A stretch of DNA of 64,000 nt from contig NZ_JACVEG010000011.1 of the NCBI RefSeq assembly GCF_014596725.1, forward strand, positions 1 to 64,000, read 5' to 3'. The notes below the pieces were generated by a model. It saw nothing but the letters and a program-made list of their open reading frames with translations. It was not told where the DNA came from and made no database searches. The position numbers and the translations under genes are program-made. Below, piece after piece: positions 9,744-20,982 of this stretch (the stretch's first letter is position 1; every line of letters starts with the position of its first letter). This stretch comes from Vibrio sp. Y2-5. Lineage in GTDB: Bacteria > Pseudomonadota > Gammaproteobacteria > Enterobacterales > Vibrionaceae.

Positions 9744-10444
9744 TGAACAATGAGCATAAAGCATTAATGAAAAACGGCATGTGGGAAAACAACCCAGCCT
9801 TAGTACAGTTGCTTGGTTTGTGTCCGCTACTTGCTGTTTCTTCCACCGTAACCAATGCACTTGGATTAGGGATTGCTACCTTGCTGGTTTTAGTCGGTTC
9901 CAACGTGACCGTATCATTGGTTCGTGATTACGTACCTAAAGAAGTGCGTATTCCTGTATTCGTGATGATCATTGCGTCGTTGGTAACGTGCGTGCAACTG
10001 TTGATGAATGCTTACGCCTACGGGTTGTATCTATCACTCGGCATCTTCATCCCTCTGATCGTGACTAACTGCATTATCATCGGCCGCGCAGAAGCCTTTG
10101 CCTCAAAAAATGACGTACTGCCTTCCGCTCAAGATGGTTTGTGGATGGGGCTAGGCATGACTTCAGTGCTGGTTGTTCTGGGTGCTATGCGAGAAATCAT
10201 TGGTAACGGCACCTTGTTCGATGGCGCTGACTTGCTATTAGGCGACTGGGCAAAAGTATTGAGAATTGAAATTTTCCATTTTGATAGCAGCTTCTTGCTT
10301 GCCCTACTGCCTCCGGGCGCGTTTTTCGGTGTAGGTTTGCTGATAGCTCTTAAAAATGTAATTGATAAACAACTTGCGGCGCGTCAACCAAAACAAGAAA
10401 AACCAACTATCGAACGTGCACGAGTCACTAACGTATCGTCTTAA
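9743..10444 (+). CDS. rsxE: Electron transport complex subunit RsxE (RnfE)
   Basis: A 233-residue membrane subunit homologous to RsxA, with the matching segments [11 protein letters not shown] and [17 protein letters not shown]. It pairs with RsxA in the membrane, in inverted orientation in related complexes. Last subunit of the operon; nth follows after 36 bases, the same arrangement as in enterobacteria. Confidence 0.95.
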   Translation: MNNEHKALMKNGMWENNPALVQLLGLCPLLAVSSTVTNALGLGIATLLVLVGSNVTVSLVRDYVPKEVRIPVFVMIIASLVTCVQLLMNAYAYGLYLSLGIFIPLIVTNCIIIGRAEAFASKNDVLPSAQDGLWMGLGMTSVLVVLGAMREIIGNGTLFDGADLLLGDWAKVLRIEIFHFDSSFLLALLPPGAFFGVGLLIALKNVIDKQLAARQPKQEKPTIERARVTNVSS

Positions 10445-10480
10445 TAGAAAAATTTAAGAGACTGGAAACAGCGCAGAGCA

Positions 10481-11116
10481 ATGAATAAAGATAAAAGAAG
10501 ACAAATTCTCGAGCGACTGAGAGAAAACAATCCAAAGCCGGAAACGGAGCTCAACTGGAATTCACCATTCGAACTGTTAATCGCCGTTCTGTTGTCAGCT
10601 CAAGCAACAGATGTAAGTGTGAATAAAGCGACGGACAAGTTGTATGCCGTCGCCAATACACCTCAAACCATCTTTGATTTGGGCGTTAATGGCGTTAAAG
10701 AGTACATCAAGACCATAGGTCTGTTTAACTCGAAAGCAGAGAACGTGATTAAAACTTGCCGTATTTTGCTTGATCAGCACAACGGTGAAGTTCCCGAAAA
10801 CAGAGAAGCACTGGAAGCGTTACCCGGTGTAGGCCGAAAAACAGCAAACGTTGTGTTAAATACCGCATTTGGCTGGCCAACAATCGCTGTGGACACTCAC
10901 ATTTATCGAGTGTCCAATCGCACCAAATTTGCAATGGGAAAAACTGTCGACGACGTCGAACAGAAACTACTGAAAGTCGTTCCCGCAGAATTCAAATTAG
11001 ACGTCCACCACTGGTTGATTTTGCATGGCCGGTACACCTGTATCGCACGCAAACCTCGCTGTGGGAGCTGCATAATTGAAGACCTGTGTGAGTTCGCCTC
11101 GAAAACAGAACTGTAA
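10481..11116 (+). CDS. nth: Endonuclease III
   Basis: A 211-residue bifunctional DNA glycosylase/AP lyase for oxidised pyrimidines in base-excision repair. The helix-hairpin-helix LPGVGRKTANVV holds catalytic Lys120, and Asp138 lies in AVDTHIYRV. The C-terminal [4Fe-4S] loop shows the expected cysteine spacing (CIARKPRCGSCIIEDLC). Length is normal. It follows rsxE closely and is probably cotranscribed with the rsx operon, a linkage shared with E. coli. Confidence 0.96.
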   Translation: MNKDKRRQILERLRENNPKPETELNWNSPFELLIAVLLSAQATDVSVNKATDKLYAVANTPQTIFDLGVNGVKEYIKTIGLFNSKAENVIKTCRILLDQHNGEVPENREALEALPGVGRKTANVVLNTAFGWPTIAVDTHIYRVSNRTKFAMGKTVDDVEQKLLKVVPAEFKLDVHHWLILHGRYTCIARKPRCGSCIIEDLCEFASKTEL

Positions 11117-11150
11117 ATATAAAATTTACCCTGAAAGCTAGGAGTCCAAA

Positions 11151-11567
11151 ATGTCAAACAACCGTGTTCTACATACCATGCTACGCGTTGGTGATTTAGA
11201 TAAATCTATCGAGTTCTACACCAAAGTTATGGGTATGGAGTTACTACGTAAAAACGAAAATGCTGAGTACAAATACACTCTAGCGTTCGTTGGTTATGGT
11301 GATGAGTCACAAGGCGCCGTTATTGAACTCACTTATAACTGGGGTGTAGAAGAATACGACCTAGGTAAAGGTTTCGGTCACATCGCTATCGGCGTAGACG
11401 ACATTTACGCAACTTGTGATGCAATTAAAGCGGTTGGCGGTAATGTTACTCGCGAGCCAGGTCCAGTAAAAGGCGGTACAACACACATCGCTTTTGTTAA
11501 AGACCCTGATGGCTACATGATTGAACTGATCCAAAACCGTCAAGCGACCGCAGGCCTGGAAGGTTAA
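11151..11567 (+). CDS. gloA: Lactoylglutathione lyase (glyoxalase I)
   Basis: A 138-residue metalloenzyme that isomerises the methylglyoxal-glutathione hemithioacetal to S-lactoylglutathione. The four metal ligands are in place: His8, Glu59, His77 and Glu125. It lacks the long insert of eukaryotic Zn forms, so the Ni-type bacterial class is likely. CTAGGAGTCC precedes the ATG. It sits 34 bases after nth and ends at a strong symmetric terminator. Confidence 0.96.
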   Translation: MSNNRVLHTMLRVGDLDKSIEFYTKVMGMELLRKNENAEYKYTLAFVGYGDESQGAVIELTYNWGVEEYDLGKGFGHIAIGVDDIYATCDAIKAVGGNVTREPGPVKGGTTHIAFVKDPDGYMIELIQNRQATAGLEG

Positions 11568-11584
11568 TCCCTGTTCTTTCTGTC

Positions 11585-11619
11585 AAAAACACCGCCATCT
11601 GGCGGTGTTTTTTGTTTTT
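11585..11619. terminator. Bidirectional terminator between gloA and motY
   Basis: ACACCGCC-ATCT-GGCGGTGT has A and T runs on both sides, so it can end gloA on the plus strand. On the minus strand the run is shorter. Confidence 0.9.
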
Positions 11620-11636
11620 AAAGCGCAAGTTCAGCA

Positions 11637-12521
11637 CTAAATCTGTGTTCGCCCGAGTGATATCACCACACGGCGGTTCTTATCTTTACCAATCGGCGAT
11701 TCATTGTCTGCGATCGGACGACGTTTACCAAAGCCTTGAACCTGAATTCTGTCTTCCGGTAAACCAAGTGACTTAAAGTAGTTACGCAGTCTTTCCGAAC
11801 GTTTTTCCGACAAACTCTGACTTTCATTTTTGCTGTCGGTTGAATCTGTGTACGCTGCGACCAGAACTAAATCGATATCATTGTTATAACGGATGTACTC
11901 AGCAATCTGCTCTAAACGCTTTTGAGAAGCTTTGTTCAGATCGACGCTGTTACCGCGGTCATAATGAAGAATGGTGAACGAGATATCTTCGAAACTGTAT
12001 GGTAATAAGTTGGCAATACAGTCACTAAAAACGTTGTATTGAGCTTGGAACAGCACCGAAGACAGTGCCACTTCAATACGTTGGTCACGACTTTGCCAAT
12101 CCTGATAGCTAAATGTCGGATAACGACCTTTTTCCAGCTCACTTAATAGTGTCCAAGCTGATTGACCACCGATATAACCATCAAACTGCTTAAAGAACTG
12201 AATGTTGGTGATACGATCTGCACTTTCACCCGGTCTCCATGCTGGAGGCATAGAGACTAAACTTACGTTGCGCGTGTCTCCCATAGGACGGCGCATTTTG
12301 AGTTCAAAGTCCAAATTCATTTTCTTACTGGCGCGTGCAGAAAACTCTGCATCTCCGTAATTTGGGATGGGATGCACAAGTCGGCACTCAAGTGGTGTGT
12401 TCGCCACCATCTGCCAAGTGGATTGCTGTGGCGTTGCCACATAACGCTTTTCTAATGCCGATGCGGCAACAGGCGTCAATAGAGTGGCAGCGGCTAAACT
12501 TGTCACAAGCCATTTATTCAT
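11637..12521 (-). CDS. motY: Sodium-type flagellar motor T-ring protein MotY
   Basis: A 294-residue periplasmic protein with a signal peptide cut after about residue 22 (PVAASA). An N-terminal MotY domain, which contacts the basal body and recruits the stator, precedes a C-terminal OmpA-like peptidoglycan-binding domain ([33 protein letters not shown]). In Vibrio it forms the T ring with MotX and is needed for polar flagellar rotation driven by sodium. The divergent arrangement with rnt matches other vibrios. I looked for the expected sigma-28 promoter upstream and found no convincing match. Confidence 0.95.
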   Translation of the reverse strand: MNKWLVTSLAAATLLTPVAASALEKRYVATPQQSTWQMVANTPLECRLVHPIPNYGDAEFSARASKKMNLDFELKMRRPMGDTRNVSLVSMPPAWRPGESADRITNIQFFKQFDGYIGGQSAWTLLSELEKGRYPTFSYQDWQSRDQRIEVALSSVLFQAQYNVFSDCIANLLPYSFEDISFTILHYDRGNSVDLNKASQKRLEQIAEYIRYNNDIDLVLVAAYTDSTDSKNESQSLSEKRSERLRNYFKSLGLPEDRIQVQGFGKRRPIADNESPIGKDKNRRVVISLGRTQI

Positions 12522-12779
12522 AAGGACTTTTTTCTCTTAATACTGCATGTCATCGTGGCTAGTCATTGCCACCAACGGGAACCTGTACAGAGTAATGCAA
12601 AAATCTCGCCAGATAAATTCGAAAACACCAATCTAGAACCGGGTAAGAACCGATATTTCTACCCCGTATGATAGCTCCGAGTGGTGAACCAATTAATTCC
12701 GTCTAAATAGAATGCTCAGGTTTTTCTTGTAGTCATAACATGCAATAATGCCGCCCTTGTCACAATAACTAGAGCCAGC

Positions 12780-13433
12780 ATGACTGATTTAAAAGAAGCA
12801 AAGACATTAAAAGAGCGTTTCCGTGGTTATTTTCCTGTCGTTATCGATGTTGAAACCGCTGGATTCAATGCCCAAACCGATGCTTTATTAGAGATTTGCG
12901 CAGTGACTTTGCGTATGGATGAAAATGGCGACTTGTGTCCTGCTTCTACCATTCACTTTCATGTTGAGCCTTTTGAAGGTGCCAATTTAGAAAAAGCGGC
13001 ACTTGAGTTCACAGGCATCTATGACCCATTCAGCCCGCTTCGTGGCGCAGTGTCTGAAGATCATGCGCTAAAAGAGATCTACAAGCTAGTTCGTAAAGAA
13101 CAGAAAGACTCTGATTGCAGCCGAGCAATCATCGTCGCGCACAACGCCAACTTCGACCATAGCTTTGTTATGGCAGCAAGCGAGCGCAGTAAGCTTAAGC
13201 GCGTTCCTTTCCATCCATTTGCCACTTTTGATACCGCAACGTTAAGTGGTCTAGCTTACGGACAAACGGTACTTGCTAAAGCGTGTAAAGCAGCTGGAAT
13301 GGAATTTGATAATCGTGAAGCACACTCAGCGCTTTACGATACACAAAAAACTGCAGAGCTATTCTGCGGAATCGTCAACAAATGGAAAGCTCTTGGTGGC
13401 TGGCCTGTTGTTGATAACCAAGAAAACAACTAA
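12780..13433 (+). CDS. rnt: Ribonuclease T
   Basis: A 217-residue DEDDh 3'-to-5' exoribonuclease that trims tRNA and other stable RNA ends. The catalytic residues sit in VIDVETAGF (Asp and Glu), [10 protein letters not shown] (Asp) and AHSALYDTQ (His and Asp). The protein lacks other domains and has the usual length. It is divergent from motY across 258 bases and is followed 29 bases downstream by a permease gene. Confidence 0.95.
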   Translation: MTDLKEAKTLKERFRGYFPVVIDVETAGFNAQTDALLEICAVTLRMDENGDLCPASTIHFHVEPFEGANLEKAALEFTGIYDPFSPLRGAVSEDHALKEIYKLVRKEQKDSDCSRAIIVAHNANFDHSFVMAASERSKLKRVPFHPFATFDTATLSGLAYGQTVLAKACKAAGMEFDNREAHSALYDTQKTAELFCGIVNKWKALGGWPVVDNQENN

Positions 13434-13462
13434 AACCAAACACGACTTGAATTGAGAATTAT

Positions 13463-14788
13463 ATGAATCCTGTAGTCATTTCCGTTTGCGTCATGCTGCT
13501 TCTTGCACTGATGCGCGTAAACGTTGTGGTTGCCCTAACCTTCAGCGCCATTGTTGGCGGTTTAGTGGCAGGTATGAGCTTAAATGATACTGTAGCAGCT
13601 TTCGAAAGCGGCCTTGGTGGTGGTGCGACTATCGCACTTAGCTACGCAATGCTTGGTACGTTTGCTGTTGCTATTTCTAAATCGGGCATCACTGATCTGT
13701 TAGCACAGAGCGTGATCAAACGTCTTCATGGTAAAGAACATGGTGCGGCAACAACCGGATTGAAATACGCGGTCCTAGTTGCATTGTTGTTGATGGCGGT
13801 ATCTTCACAAAACGTCATTCCCGTACACATCGCATTTATCCCAATTTTGATTCCGCCTCTATTAGGTGTATTTGCCAAGCTCAAACTAGACCGTCGCTTA
13901 GTAGCCTGTGTTCTTACCTTTGGTCTGATCACTCCTTACATGGTGCTACCTGTAGGTTTTGGCGGTATTTTCCTCAACAATATCCTGCTAAAGAATCTAC
14001 ATGATAATGGCCTGGAAAACATCTCTGCAGGTCAAGTACCTATGGCGATGCTACTCCCTGCTATTGGTATGATTACAGGTCTGCTTATTGCAGTATTCTT
14101 CAGCTACCGCAAGCCGCGTGAGTATCAAGAAACAGAGTTGACGGTTGTTCATCATCAAGCGAACGAAATCGACAAGAAACACGTTGGCATTGCCGCTATC
14201 GGTATCGTGGTTGCGTTAGCCGTTCAGCTCGCGACAGGCTCAATGATCATCGGTGCATTGGCTGGCTTTATGGTGTTTACTTTCGGCGGTGTTATCGCAT
14301 GGAAAGAAACGCACGATGTGTTCACTAAAGGTGTTCACATGATGGCAATGATCGGCTTTATCATGATTTCTGCAGCTGGCTTTGCCGCTGTAATGAAAGA
14401 TACCGGCGGTGTTGAATCCCTTGTTAGCGCGTTATCAACCAGTATCGGTGACAACAAGCCTTTGGCTGCATTGCTCATGCTTGTGGTGGGTCTACTGGTG
14501 ACTATGGGTATCGGTTCTTCGTTCTCAACCATTCCAATTATCGCGACCATCTATGTACCTTTGTGTATCGCTTTTGGTTTTTCTCCGATGGCGACCGTAG
14601 CGCTCGTGGGTACTGCAGCAGCACTGGGTGATGCTGGCTCACCAGCCTCTGACTCAACATTAGGCCCAACATCAGGTCTAAACGCCGATGGACAGCATGA
14701 ACACATTTGGGAAACCGTTGTACCGACCTTCCTCCACTACAACTTGCCGTTAGTTGTATTTGGTTGGATTGCGTCAATGATTCTTTAA
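13463..14788 (+). CDS. Na+/H+ antiporter-family permease (NhaC/YuiF-like)
   Basis: A 441-residue polytopic inner-membrane protein with about eleven hydrophobic helices. It carries segments typical of this ion-transporter group: [22 protein letters not shown], here split by helix breaks, then [16 protein letters not shown] and [19 protein letters not shown]. The family is annotated as Na+/H+ antiporters, but close relatives such as YuiF have also been proposed to carry amino acids, so the substrate is open. It follows rnt by 29 bases and may be cotranscribed. Two hairpins follow the stop. Confidence 0.82.
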   Translation: MNPVVISVCVMLLLALMRVNVVVALTFSAIVGGLVAGMSLNDTVAAFESGLGGGATIALSYAMLGTFAVAISKSGITDLLAQSVIKRLHGKEHGAATTGLKYAVLVALLLMAVSSQNVIPVHIAFIPILIPPLLGVFAKLKLDRRLVACVLTFGLITPYMVLPVGFGGIFLNNILLKNLHDNGLENISAGQVPMAMLLPAIGMITGLLIAVFFSYRKPREYQETELTVVHHQANEIDKKHVGIAAIGIVVALAVQLATGSMIIGALAGFMVFTFGGVIAWKETHDVFTKGVHMMAMIGFIMISAAGFAAVMKDTGGVESLVSALSTSIGDNKPLAALLMLVVGLLVTMGIGSSFSTIPIIATIYVPLCIAFGFSPMATVALVGTAAALGDAGSPASDSTLGPTSGLNADGQHEHIWETVVPTFLHYNLPLVVFGWIASMIL

Positions 14789-14800
14789 CCTATTTGCTTT

Positions 14801-14829
14801 CAACCCCACATACTGAAATTGTGGGGTTG
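14801..14829. other. Hairpin after the permease gene
   Basis: CAACCCCAC and GTGGGGTTG form a 9-bp perfect stem around an 11-base loop. No U run follows, so it is not an ordinary terminator. A true terminator follows 17 bases later. Confidence 0.6.
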
Positions 14830-14845
14830 ATAAAACGCAAGACAT

Positions 14846-14875
14846 TAAAAAGGCTTCCCTAGGGAAGCCTTTTTG
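14846..14875. terminator. Bidirectional terminator between the permease gene and purF
   Basis: AAAAAGGCTTCCC pairs with GGGAAGCCTTTTT, symmetric so that it can serve both converging genes. Confidence 0.92.
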
Positions 14876-14913
14876 CTATTCATTGACTATCAACATACTG
14901 AAACGTAAAGTGA

Positions 14914-16425
14914 TTAAGCACCTTCGTTGTACAGTTCCAGACTTGCTAGATCCTGAATTTCACGTTGTGCTTTTACATCGTCACCACGCATCGACTCTAG
15001 GTAGTCAAGGTATTTCTGGTCGATGTCGCCTGTCACGTATTCACCGTTAAATACCGATGCTTCAAATTTAGCGATATCAGGGTTACCTACGCGCACTGCA
15101 TCTTCTAAATCTTCAAGCGTTTGGAAGATAAGCGCGTCAGCACCAATTTGTTTACAGATATCGTCATTATCACGGCCGTGAGCAATTAACTCGTTTGCTG
15201 TTGGCATATCGATACCATATACGTTCGGGAAACGAATCTCAGGCGCTGCTGATACCATGTAAACTTTCGCTGCACCAGAATCACGAGCCATCTCGATAAT
15301 CTGCTCAGAAGTCGTTCCACGTACAATTGAGTCATCGACAAGCAGTACATTCTTATCTTTAAATTCAGAACGGATAGCATTCAGTTTGCGACGAACAGAT
15401 TTCTTGCGCTGCTGTTGACCCGGCATGATGAACGTACGACCAACATAACGGTTTTTCACGAAACCTTGGCGGTATGGCTTATCAATCGCTTGAGCAATTT
15501 GCAGTGCAATATCGTTTGATGTTTCTGGGATTGGAATAACAACATCAATGTCCAAATCAGAAAATTCGTTCTTAATACGGTCGCCTAGACGTTTACCCAT
15601 TTCAACGCGTGCGCTGTAAACAGAGATTTTATCGATGAATGAATCAGGACGAGCAAAGTAAACGAACTCGAAAATACATGGAGTAAGACTTGGGCTATCA
15701 GCACACTGTTTAGTGAACAGCTCACCTTCAAAGGTTGCGTAAATAGCTTCACCCGGCGCAACATCACGTACGAAGTCGAAACCTACCGCATCGAGTGCTA
15801 CCGATTCTGACGCAACCATGTATTCAGTACTACCATTCACTTCGCGCTTACCAAGGCAAAGTGGACGAATACCATTTGGGTCGCGGAATGCAATCATACC
15901 GTGACCAATGATCATAGCTGTGACCGCGTATGCGCCACGAATAGTGCGGTGTACGTTTGCCACTGCACGGAAGACATCTTCAGAAGTAACATTACCTCTT
16001 ACAGTATCAATCTCATGCGCCAATACGTTTAGCAGAACTTCAGAATCTGAAGTGGTATTGATATGACGACGATCTTTTTCGAATAACTTTTCACGTACAA
16101 CATTCGCATTGGTTAGATTGCCGTTATGAGCAAGCGTGATACCGAATGGAGAGTTTACGTAAAAAGGCTGAGCTTCAGATGCACTTGAGCTGCCTGCAGT
16201 TGGGTAGCGAACGTGCCCAATACCCACAGTACCTTGAAGACGCTGCATGTGTTTGGCTTCAAAGACATCTTTTACTAAACCGTTCGCCTTGCGCAGACGG
16301 AAACGATTGCTATCTATGGTACAAATACCAGCGGCGTCTTGGCCACGATGCTGCAATACCGTTAAAGCGTCATAAATAGACTGGTTTACAGGCGTTGTGC
16401 CCACGATTCCAACAATACCACACAT
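14914..16425 (-). CDS. purF: Amidophosphoribosyltransferase
   Basis: A 503-residue enzyme catalysing the first committed step of purine synthesis, PRPP plus glutamine to phosphoribosylamine. The class II glutaminase nucleophile is Cys2 (MCGIVGI), followed by [11 protein letters not shown]. The phosphoribosyltransferase domain holds the PRPP loop [13 protein letters not shown]. Size matches the E. coli protein. It is 35 bases downstream of cvpA, the usual purine-linked cvpA-purF pair. A PurR operator was not identified. Confidence 0.96.
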   Translation of the reverse strand: MCGIVGIVGTTPVNQSIYDALTVLQHRGQDAAGICTIDSNRFRLRKANGLVKDVFEAKHMQRLQGTVGIGHVRYPTAGSSSASEAQPFYVNSPFGITLAHNGNLTNANVVREKLFEKDRRHINTTSDSEVLLNVLAHEIDTVRGNVTSEDVFRAVANVHRTIRGAYAVTAMIIGHGMIAFRDPNGIRPLCLGKREVNGSTEYMVASESVALDAVGFDFVRDVAPGEAIYATFEGELFTKQCADSPSLTPCIFEFVYFARPDSFIDKISVYSARVEMGKRLGDRIKNEFSDLDIDVVIPIPETSNDIALQIAQAIDKPYRQGFVKNRYVGRTFIMPGQQQRKKSVRRKLNAIRSEFKDKNVLLVDDSIVRGTTSEQIIEMARDSGAAKVYMVSAAPEIRFPNVYGIDMPTANELIAHGRDNDDICKQIGADALIFQTLEDLEDAVRVGNPDIAKFEASVFNGEYVTGDIDQKYLDYLESMRGDDVKAQREIQDLASLELYNEGA

Positions 16426-16460
16426 GTCTTATTCCTCGATTTGCGTCAGTAACTGACGCG

Positions 16461-16952
16461 TCATATCGCGTCAGATAGAAAACTTGATGTTGCTTGTATG
16501 TGTTCGAAGAGAGGCGCAATCACACGGCTAAATTCCGGTACTAGTTGCGAACTCTTCCACCACTCTGAGCTTGGTAATGCAGTAAAGGTATCGATAAAAA
16601 ACAGAGCTGCCGCTACGATTAGAACCCCACGTAATGCGCCAAATACAACGCCTAAGACTCTATCCGTACCTGATAAACCTGTTTTCTGAACCAATTGCGA
16701 AATCACATAATTCACAATAGCCCCCACCACTAAGGTTGCTACAAAGAGTGCAGCAATGGCGGCGCCGTTGCGAATCAAATCGTCTTTAATGTTGGTAAAG
16801 TACACCGCAAGTTTTGCGTAGTACTGTGAAGCAATAAAAAATGCACCACACCAGATAATTAATGACAGGGCTTCTTTCGCAAAGCCACGTACCAAACTGA
16901 TCAAAGCTGACAAGCCGATCACACTTAAAATGACAATATCTAACCAATTCAT
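16461..16952 (-). CDS. cvpA: CvpA family inner-membrane protein
   Basis: A 163-residue protein with four predicted membrane helices, matching the CvpA family (colicin V production, and later linked to envelope stress and bile resistance). It begins MNWLDIVILSVIGLSALISLVRGF, here read as a helix from about residue 3 to 20, followed by RGFAKEALSLI. The gene sits between dedD and purF as in E. coli. The molecular function is not settled. Confidence 0.92.
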   Translation of the reverse strand: MNWLDIVILSVIGLSALISLVRGFAKEALSLIIWCGAFFIASQYYAKLAVYFTNIKDDLIRNGAAIAALFVATLVVGAIVNYVISQLVQKTGLSGTDRVLGVVFGALRGVLIVAAALFFIDTFTALPSSEWWKSSQLVPEFSRVIAPLFEHIQATSSFLSDAI

Positions 16953-17014
16953 GAGTTCTTACATCTTAAGTTGGCGCGCATTTTAACAGAAAAAAACGCG
17001 ACGCAAACGTTTTC

Positions 17015-17566
17015 TTATGGGTTTAGTGGTTTAAATTTGAGCAATTGACCTTTTGAACCGGTAACTTTCTCTAATTCCAGCAGTTGTCTCTCAAGCTTAC
17101 TTTTTGAGACATCAGGTCCAATGATTACTCTTGTAAAACCGTTTTCTTGTTTTGTGTGAGCTTGATAACCGCGTTTTTGCAAATCGCTCACAACGTTTTT
17201 CGCGTTTTCTGCGTTCTTCAATGCCATCAACTGAATGATCCACGCGCTGTCTTGGTAGTCATTTTTCTCAGGTACTTCTTTGACGACGGTTTCCATCGGT
17301 TTATCAGCATCAGCCGAGGCGTTTGATGTCTGAGACGTTTGTTGAGTGACAGAGACCGGAGATTCCGGTAATGCGGTTTGATCTTCAACAGGCTCAAGCA
17401 CTTCGAACTTTTCTACATCACTATTAAGCTCAGGCTTGATCGGAATGCTTGTGATCTCTTCTTGATAGTGCATTTTCTTGCCATCAAGAACATCAGGCAA
17501 AACGATGACACCTATCGCTACCAAAATAATAGTACCTACTAAACGGCTTTGAAATTTACTCGCCAT
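17015..17566 (-). CDS. dedD: SPOR-domain cell division protein, DedD-like
   Basis: A 183-residue bitopic protein. One N-terminal membrane helix (about residues 9-27) is followed by a variable, proline- and threonine-rich linker and a C-terminal SPOR domain (about 105-180, with WIIQLMALKNAENA and TRVIIGP). SPOR domains bind denuded septal peptidoglycan, so a septal role is expected. The start abuts the folC stop (AAGGAGCGTAA-ATG). Gene order folC-dedD-cvpA-purF matches E. coli, which supports the symbol. Confidence 0.88.
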   Translation of the reverse strand: MASKFQSRLVGTIILVAIGVIVLPDVLDGKKMHYQEEITSIPIKPELNSDVEKFEVLEPVEDQTALPESPVSVTQQTSQTSNASADADKPMETVVKEVPEKNDYQDSAWIIQLMALKNAENAKNVVSDLQKRGYQAHTKQENGFTRVIIGPDVSKSKLERQLLELEKVTGSKGQLLKFKPLNP

Positions 17567-18832
17567 TTACGCTCCTTTATTTTTCCAGTGCTCAAGCACT
17601 TCACCGACTGTGTGAAAAGATCCAGCGACGATTATGACATCACCATCAGCAACCCTTGTCATCGCACTTTCAAATGCACTTACAGGGTTTGCATACTCCA
17701 CTTGACCTTGTTCAAGGTGCTGACACAATTCAGTTGCAGAAGCCGCTCTGGGTCCTGACAACGAAGCTGGGTACCAATGCTTCACAAATGGCTTAAACAC
17801 ATCAATGGTGGACTGAATATCTTTATCGTGCAGCATACCTAGCACCATATGTATGGTTTTATCAGGAAACTGAATACGGATCTGGCTAGCAAGATATTCG
17901 GCTGAATGAGGGTTATGAGCCACATCAAGTAGTACTATTGGATTATCACTAATGCGCTGCATGCGCCCAGCCAATTTTGCTTTGCGCAGACCTTCGACAA
18001 TATTGACATCGCTAACTTCTAACCCTGAACATCCCAAAGCCATCAATGCCGTTGCCGCATTAGCAAGAGGAAGTGTTGGGACTGGCAGATCAGTGAGGTC
18101 AAAAGGCCCACTTCTCCACTGCCAAACAGAGTCTGACACTTTTTCATAATCAAACTGGATACCAACTTGATAGAAATCCGCACCAATATCATCGGCATGA
18201 GCGGCAACCGTTGAAGGAGGCTTTGGTTGCCCGCAAATGGCTGGCTTACCTGTTCGGAAAATGCCCGCCTTCTCAAAACCGATCACATTGATATCATCAC
18301 CCAGCCAATCAACATGGTCGATAGCTAAGCTGGTAATAACAGATACATCGTGATCAACCACGTTAGTCGCATCAAGACGACCACCAAGGCCAACCTCTAA
18401 CAGCACAACATCGACTTTTTCTGTTTGAAAAATGCGCAGCGCAGCCAATGTACCGAACTCAAACAAGCTTAGGCTAATTTCGCCACGCTGTTCTTCAATA
18501 TAAGCAAAAGCTTCTGTGTGTAGTTCATCACGAGCATCAACACCGTTAATACGTACACGTTCGTTGTAGCTAATAAGGTGAGGAGAACTGTAGACACCGA
18601 CCGAATAACCTGCATCCAGAAGAATACTTTCCATTAACGCACAGGTAGAACCCTTGCCGTTGGTTCCGGCAACTGTGATAACGGTAGGAGCGGGTTTAGT
18701 GAGAGAGGCTTTGTTAGCCACCGCTTGTACGCGGTCCAAGCCTAAATCAATTGCAGAAGTGTGAATATGGGTTAAATAATCAAGCCACATCGACAGTGGA
18801 GATGTGGCTTGAGGAATTGGGTTTTGTTTCAT
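17567..18832 (-). CDS. folC: Dihydrofolate synthase / folylpolyglutamate synthase
   Basis: A 421-residue Mur-ligase-type enzyme that makes dihydrofolate and extends the glutamate tail. The P loop is VAGTNGKGSTCALM. Further family motifs are SPHLISYNERVRING, EVGLGGRLDATNVV and LDVAHNPHSAEYLA. It lies between accD and dedD in the same minus-strand run. Confidence 0.96.
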   Translation of the reverse strand: MKQNPIPQATSPLSMWLDYLTHIHTSAIDLGLDRVQAVANKASLTKPAPTVITVAGTNGKGSTCALMESILLDAGYSVGVYSSPHLISYNERVRINGVDARDELHTEAFAYIEEQRGEISLSLFEFGTLAALRIFQTEKVDVVLLEVGLGGRLDATNVVDHDVSVITSLAIDHVDWLGDDINVIGFEKAGIFRTGKPAICGQPKPPSTVAAHADDIGADFYQVGIQFDYEKVSDSVWQWRSGPFDLTDLPVPTLPLANAATALMALGCSGLEVSDVNIVEGLRKAKLAGRMQRISDNPIVLLDVAHNPHSAEYLASQIRIQFPDKTIHMVLGMLHDKDIQSTIDVFKPFVKHWYPASLSGPRAASATELCQHLEQGQVEYANPVSAFESAMTRVADGDVIIVAGSFHTVGEVLEHWKNKGA

Positions 18833-18876
18833 CTAACGTAGAACCATTGTTTTCTTTGGTTTAGTTAGCGCCTACT

Positions 18877-19803
18877 TTACCCTTTTTTCTTCGCTTCTGG
18901 TACTGAATATGCTTCCTCTTGTGGAGCATCGTTCACAGAAACTACGAGTGGAGATTTTTGGTTGGTCATCTTCGCAAGTAAGCCTGCAATGCGTTGACGC
19001 ATTTCGCGACGGTCTACGATCATATCAATCGCGCCGTGCTCTAGCAGGAATTCGCTGCGTTGGAAGCCTTCTGGAAGATCTTCACGTACTGTTTGCTCAA
19101 TAACGCGACGGCCAGCAAAACCGATCAGTGCTTTTGGCTCACCGATATTGACATCACCCAGCATCGCAAGGCTTGCAGAAACACCACCCATTGTTGGGTC
19201 AGTCATTACCGAAATGAACGGTAGTCCTTCGTTTGACAAGCGCTCTAACGCTGCACTGGTTTTAGCCATTTGCATTAGAGACATCAAAGCCTCTTGCATA
19301 CGAGCACCGCCACTTGCAGAGAAACATACTAGGCCACAGTTTCGTTCAATTGCCGACTCCACTGCACGAACAAAACGAGCACCGACAACCGAGCCCATTG
19401 AACCACCCATGAATGAGAATTCAAAAGCACAAGCCACAAGTGGAATACCGTGCAACTCACCGTTCATAACGATAAGAGCATCTTTCTCGCCGCTGTTTTT
19501 TTGCGCCGCTGCTAGGCGTTCTTTATAACGCTTAGAATCTTTGAATTTTAGTTTATCTTGAGGCTCAAGCTCTTGTGCAATCTCTTGACGATTGTTTTCG
19601 TCTAAGAATGTTTCCAGACGACGACGCGCTCTCATACGCATGTGATGATTACACTTTGGACAAACTTCGAGGTTGCGCTCAAGCTCTGCGTGGTATAGCA
19701 CCTGCTCACAAGACGTACACTTAGTCCAAACACCTTCAGGAATCGATGCTTTACGTGAAGTTACTATGTTGCTTTTTTCTAAAATCTTTTCAAGCCAACT
19801 CAT
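18877..19803 (-). CDS. accD: Acetyl-CoA carboxylase carboxyltransferase subunit beta
   Basis: A 308-residue subunit that with AccA transfers the carboxyl group to acetyl-CoA to make malonyl-CoA. The N-terminal zinc finger is CTSC and CPKC. The crotonase-like core shows [12 protein letters not shown] and a later [11 protein letters not shown]. The frame opens upstream to 19836, but the ATG at 19803 gives the conserved MSWLEKIL start and has AAAGG at a good distance. The short C-terminal tail is variable. Confidence 0.95.
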   Translation of the reverse strand: MSWLEKILEKSNIVTSRKASIPEGVWTKCTSCEQVLYHAELERNLEVCPKCNHHMRMRARRRLETFLDENNRQEIAQELEPQDKLKFKDSKRYKERLAAAQKNSGEKDALIVMNGELHGIPLVACAFEFSFMGGSMGSVVGARFVRAVESAIERNCGLVCFSASGGARMQEALMSLMQMAKTSAALERLSNEGLPFISVMTDPTMGGVSASLAMLGDVNIGEPKALIGFAGRRVIEQTVREDLPEGFQRSEFLLEHGAIDMIVDRREMRQRIAGLLAKMTNQKSPLVVSVNDAPQEEAYSVPEAKKKG

Positions 19804-20012
19804 AGAAGACCTTTTACTCTGTGCTCTCCCGCTCAATGCGAAAGATTTAAATTCGACAATAATGCGTGGGGATTAAAGCATAGAAAATGCCAACTGTAGA
19901 CAAAAAACTGGTTGTACCTATTTCTTGTACCAGCCACACACACCTAATATTGCTCATTTTCAACGCTAATCAACTGATAACTTTGAGCCAATTACTACAC
20001 TTTAGTTCAACA

Positions 20013-20807
20013 TTAGTTCAAATGATCAGGTAAAAATAGCGGCCCTAATGGTGGTTTTGGTAAATCAAACTCTTGTGGGTAATCCACAGACACCAAATAT
20101 AGACCTTCCGCTTTTGCAGTTGCCCCCGCCAATGTGCGATTTTTCGCATCCAGCAACCACTGAATCCACTCAGGTTCTTTCTCACCACGACCAACAGCAA
20201 TAAGGCTACCAGTAATATTGCGAACCATGTGATGAACGAAAGCATTCGCTTTAATATCAATAACTACGTAACGTTCATGGCGGGTAACATTCAAGTGCAT
20301 AATATTACGCCACGGACTACGTGACTGGCAATGAACGGCTCGAAATGACGTGAAATCATTCTCACCCAACAGATATTGGCCAGCTTGATGCATTTTTTCC
20401 GCATCAAGTTCTCCGTGATAGTGGCTCACACCAGAAGCCAGAATCCCCGGACGGTATTCATGGTTATAAATCACATAACGATAACGTCGAGCAGTTGCGG
20501 TAAAGCGAGCGTGAAATTCGTCAGGCACTTCTTTTGCCCAACGTACCGCGATATTTTTCGGTAAGTTCGCATTGGTTCCCATCGTCCAAGCGACCATTTT
20601 TCGTGTCGCTGTTGTATCAAAATGCACAACTTGTCCAGTGCCATGTACGCCAGCATCTGTGCGTCCTGCACACTGAACTTCAACAGGATGGTTGGCGACG
20701 ACAGACAGTGCTTTTTCTAGCTCTTCTTGAACACTTGCAACTTCTCTTTGACGCTGCCAACCAAAGTAATGAGTACCGTCATACTCAATACCCAACGCTA
20801 TTCTCAT
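20013..20807 (-). CDS. truA: tRNA pseudouridine(38-40) synthase
   Basis: A 264-residue pseudouridine synthase for positions 38-40 of the anticodon arm. The catalytic motif is AGRTDAGVH with Asp51. [16 protein letters not shown] and [11 protein letters not shown] are family motifs. It lies downstream of hubP on the same strand, separated by a hairpin terminator, and upstream of accD. Confidence 0.95.
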   Translation of the reverse strand: MRIALGIEYDGTHYFGWQRQREVASVQEELEKALSVVANHPVEVQCAGRTDAGVHGTGQVVHFDTTATRKMVAWTMGTNANLPKNIAVRWAKEVPDEFHARFTATARRYRYVIYNHEYRPGILASGVSHYHGELDAEKMHQAGQYLLGENDFTSFRAVHCQSRSPWRNIMHLNVTRHERYVVIDIKANAFVHHMVRNITGSLIAVGRGEKEPEWIQWLLDAKNRTLAGATAKAEGLYLVSVDYPQEFDLPKPPLGPLFLPDHLN

Positions 20808-20940
20808 GGTGTATTACTCTTAATCACTATAGGTCTGCTGACCTTGGGTCGGGCAGTATAATATCAATCGCTTGAGATTTCTAACCCACGAATGTTTATA
20901 GCCACTGGGTCTCTCCTGCTGTGTATCATTCCGAAATAAG

Positions 20941-20967
20941 CAAAGAGGCAGCGAATGCTGCCTCTTA
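20941..20967 (-). terminator. Terminator after hubP
   Basis: AGAGGCAGC and GCTGCCTCT form a 9-bp perfect stem with a 4-base loop. The U run on the minus strand is short (TTTGCTTATTT), so termination may be partial and truA could receive read-through. Confidence 0.7.
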
Positions 20968-20982
20968 CTCTAGTTATCTTTA

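Noticed and set aside
12522-12779. Sigma-28 promoter expected before motY
   Set aside because: CCGATA occurs once but on the wrong strand and without a TAAA box at the right distance. No convincing match was found.
14801-14829. Treating the first hairpin after the permease gene as a terminator
   Set aside because: No U run on either strand, and a far better terminator follows directly.
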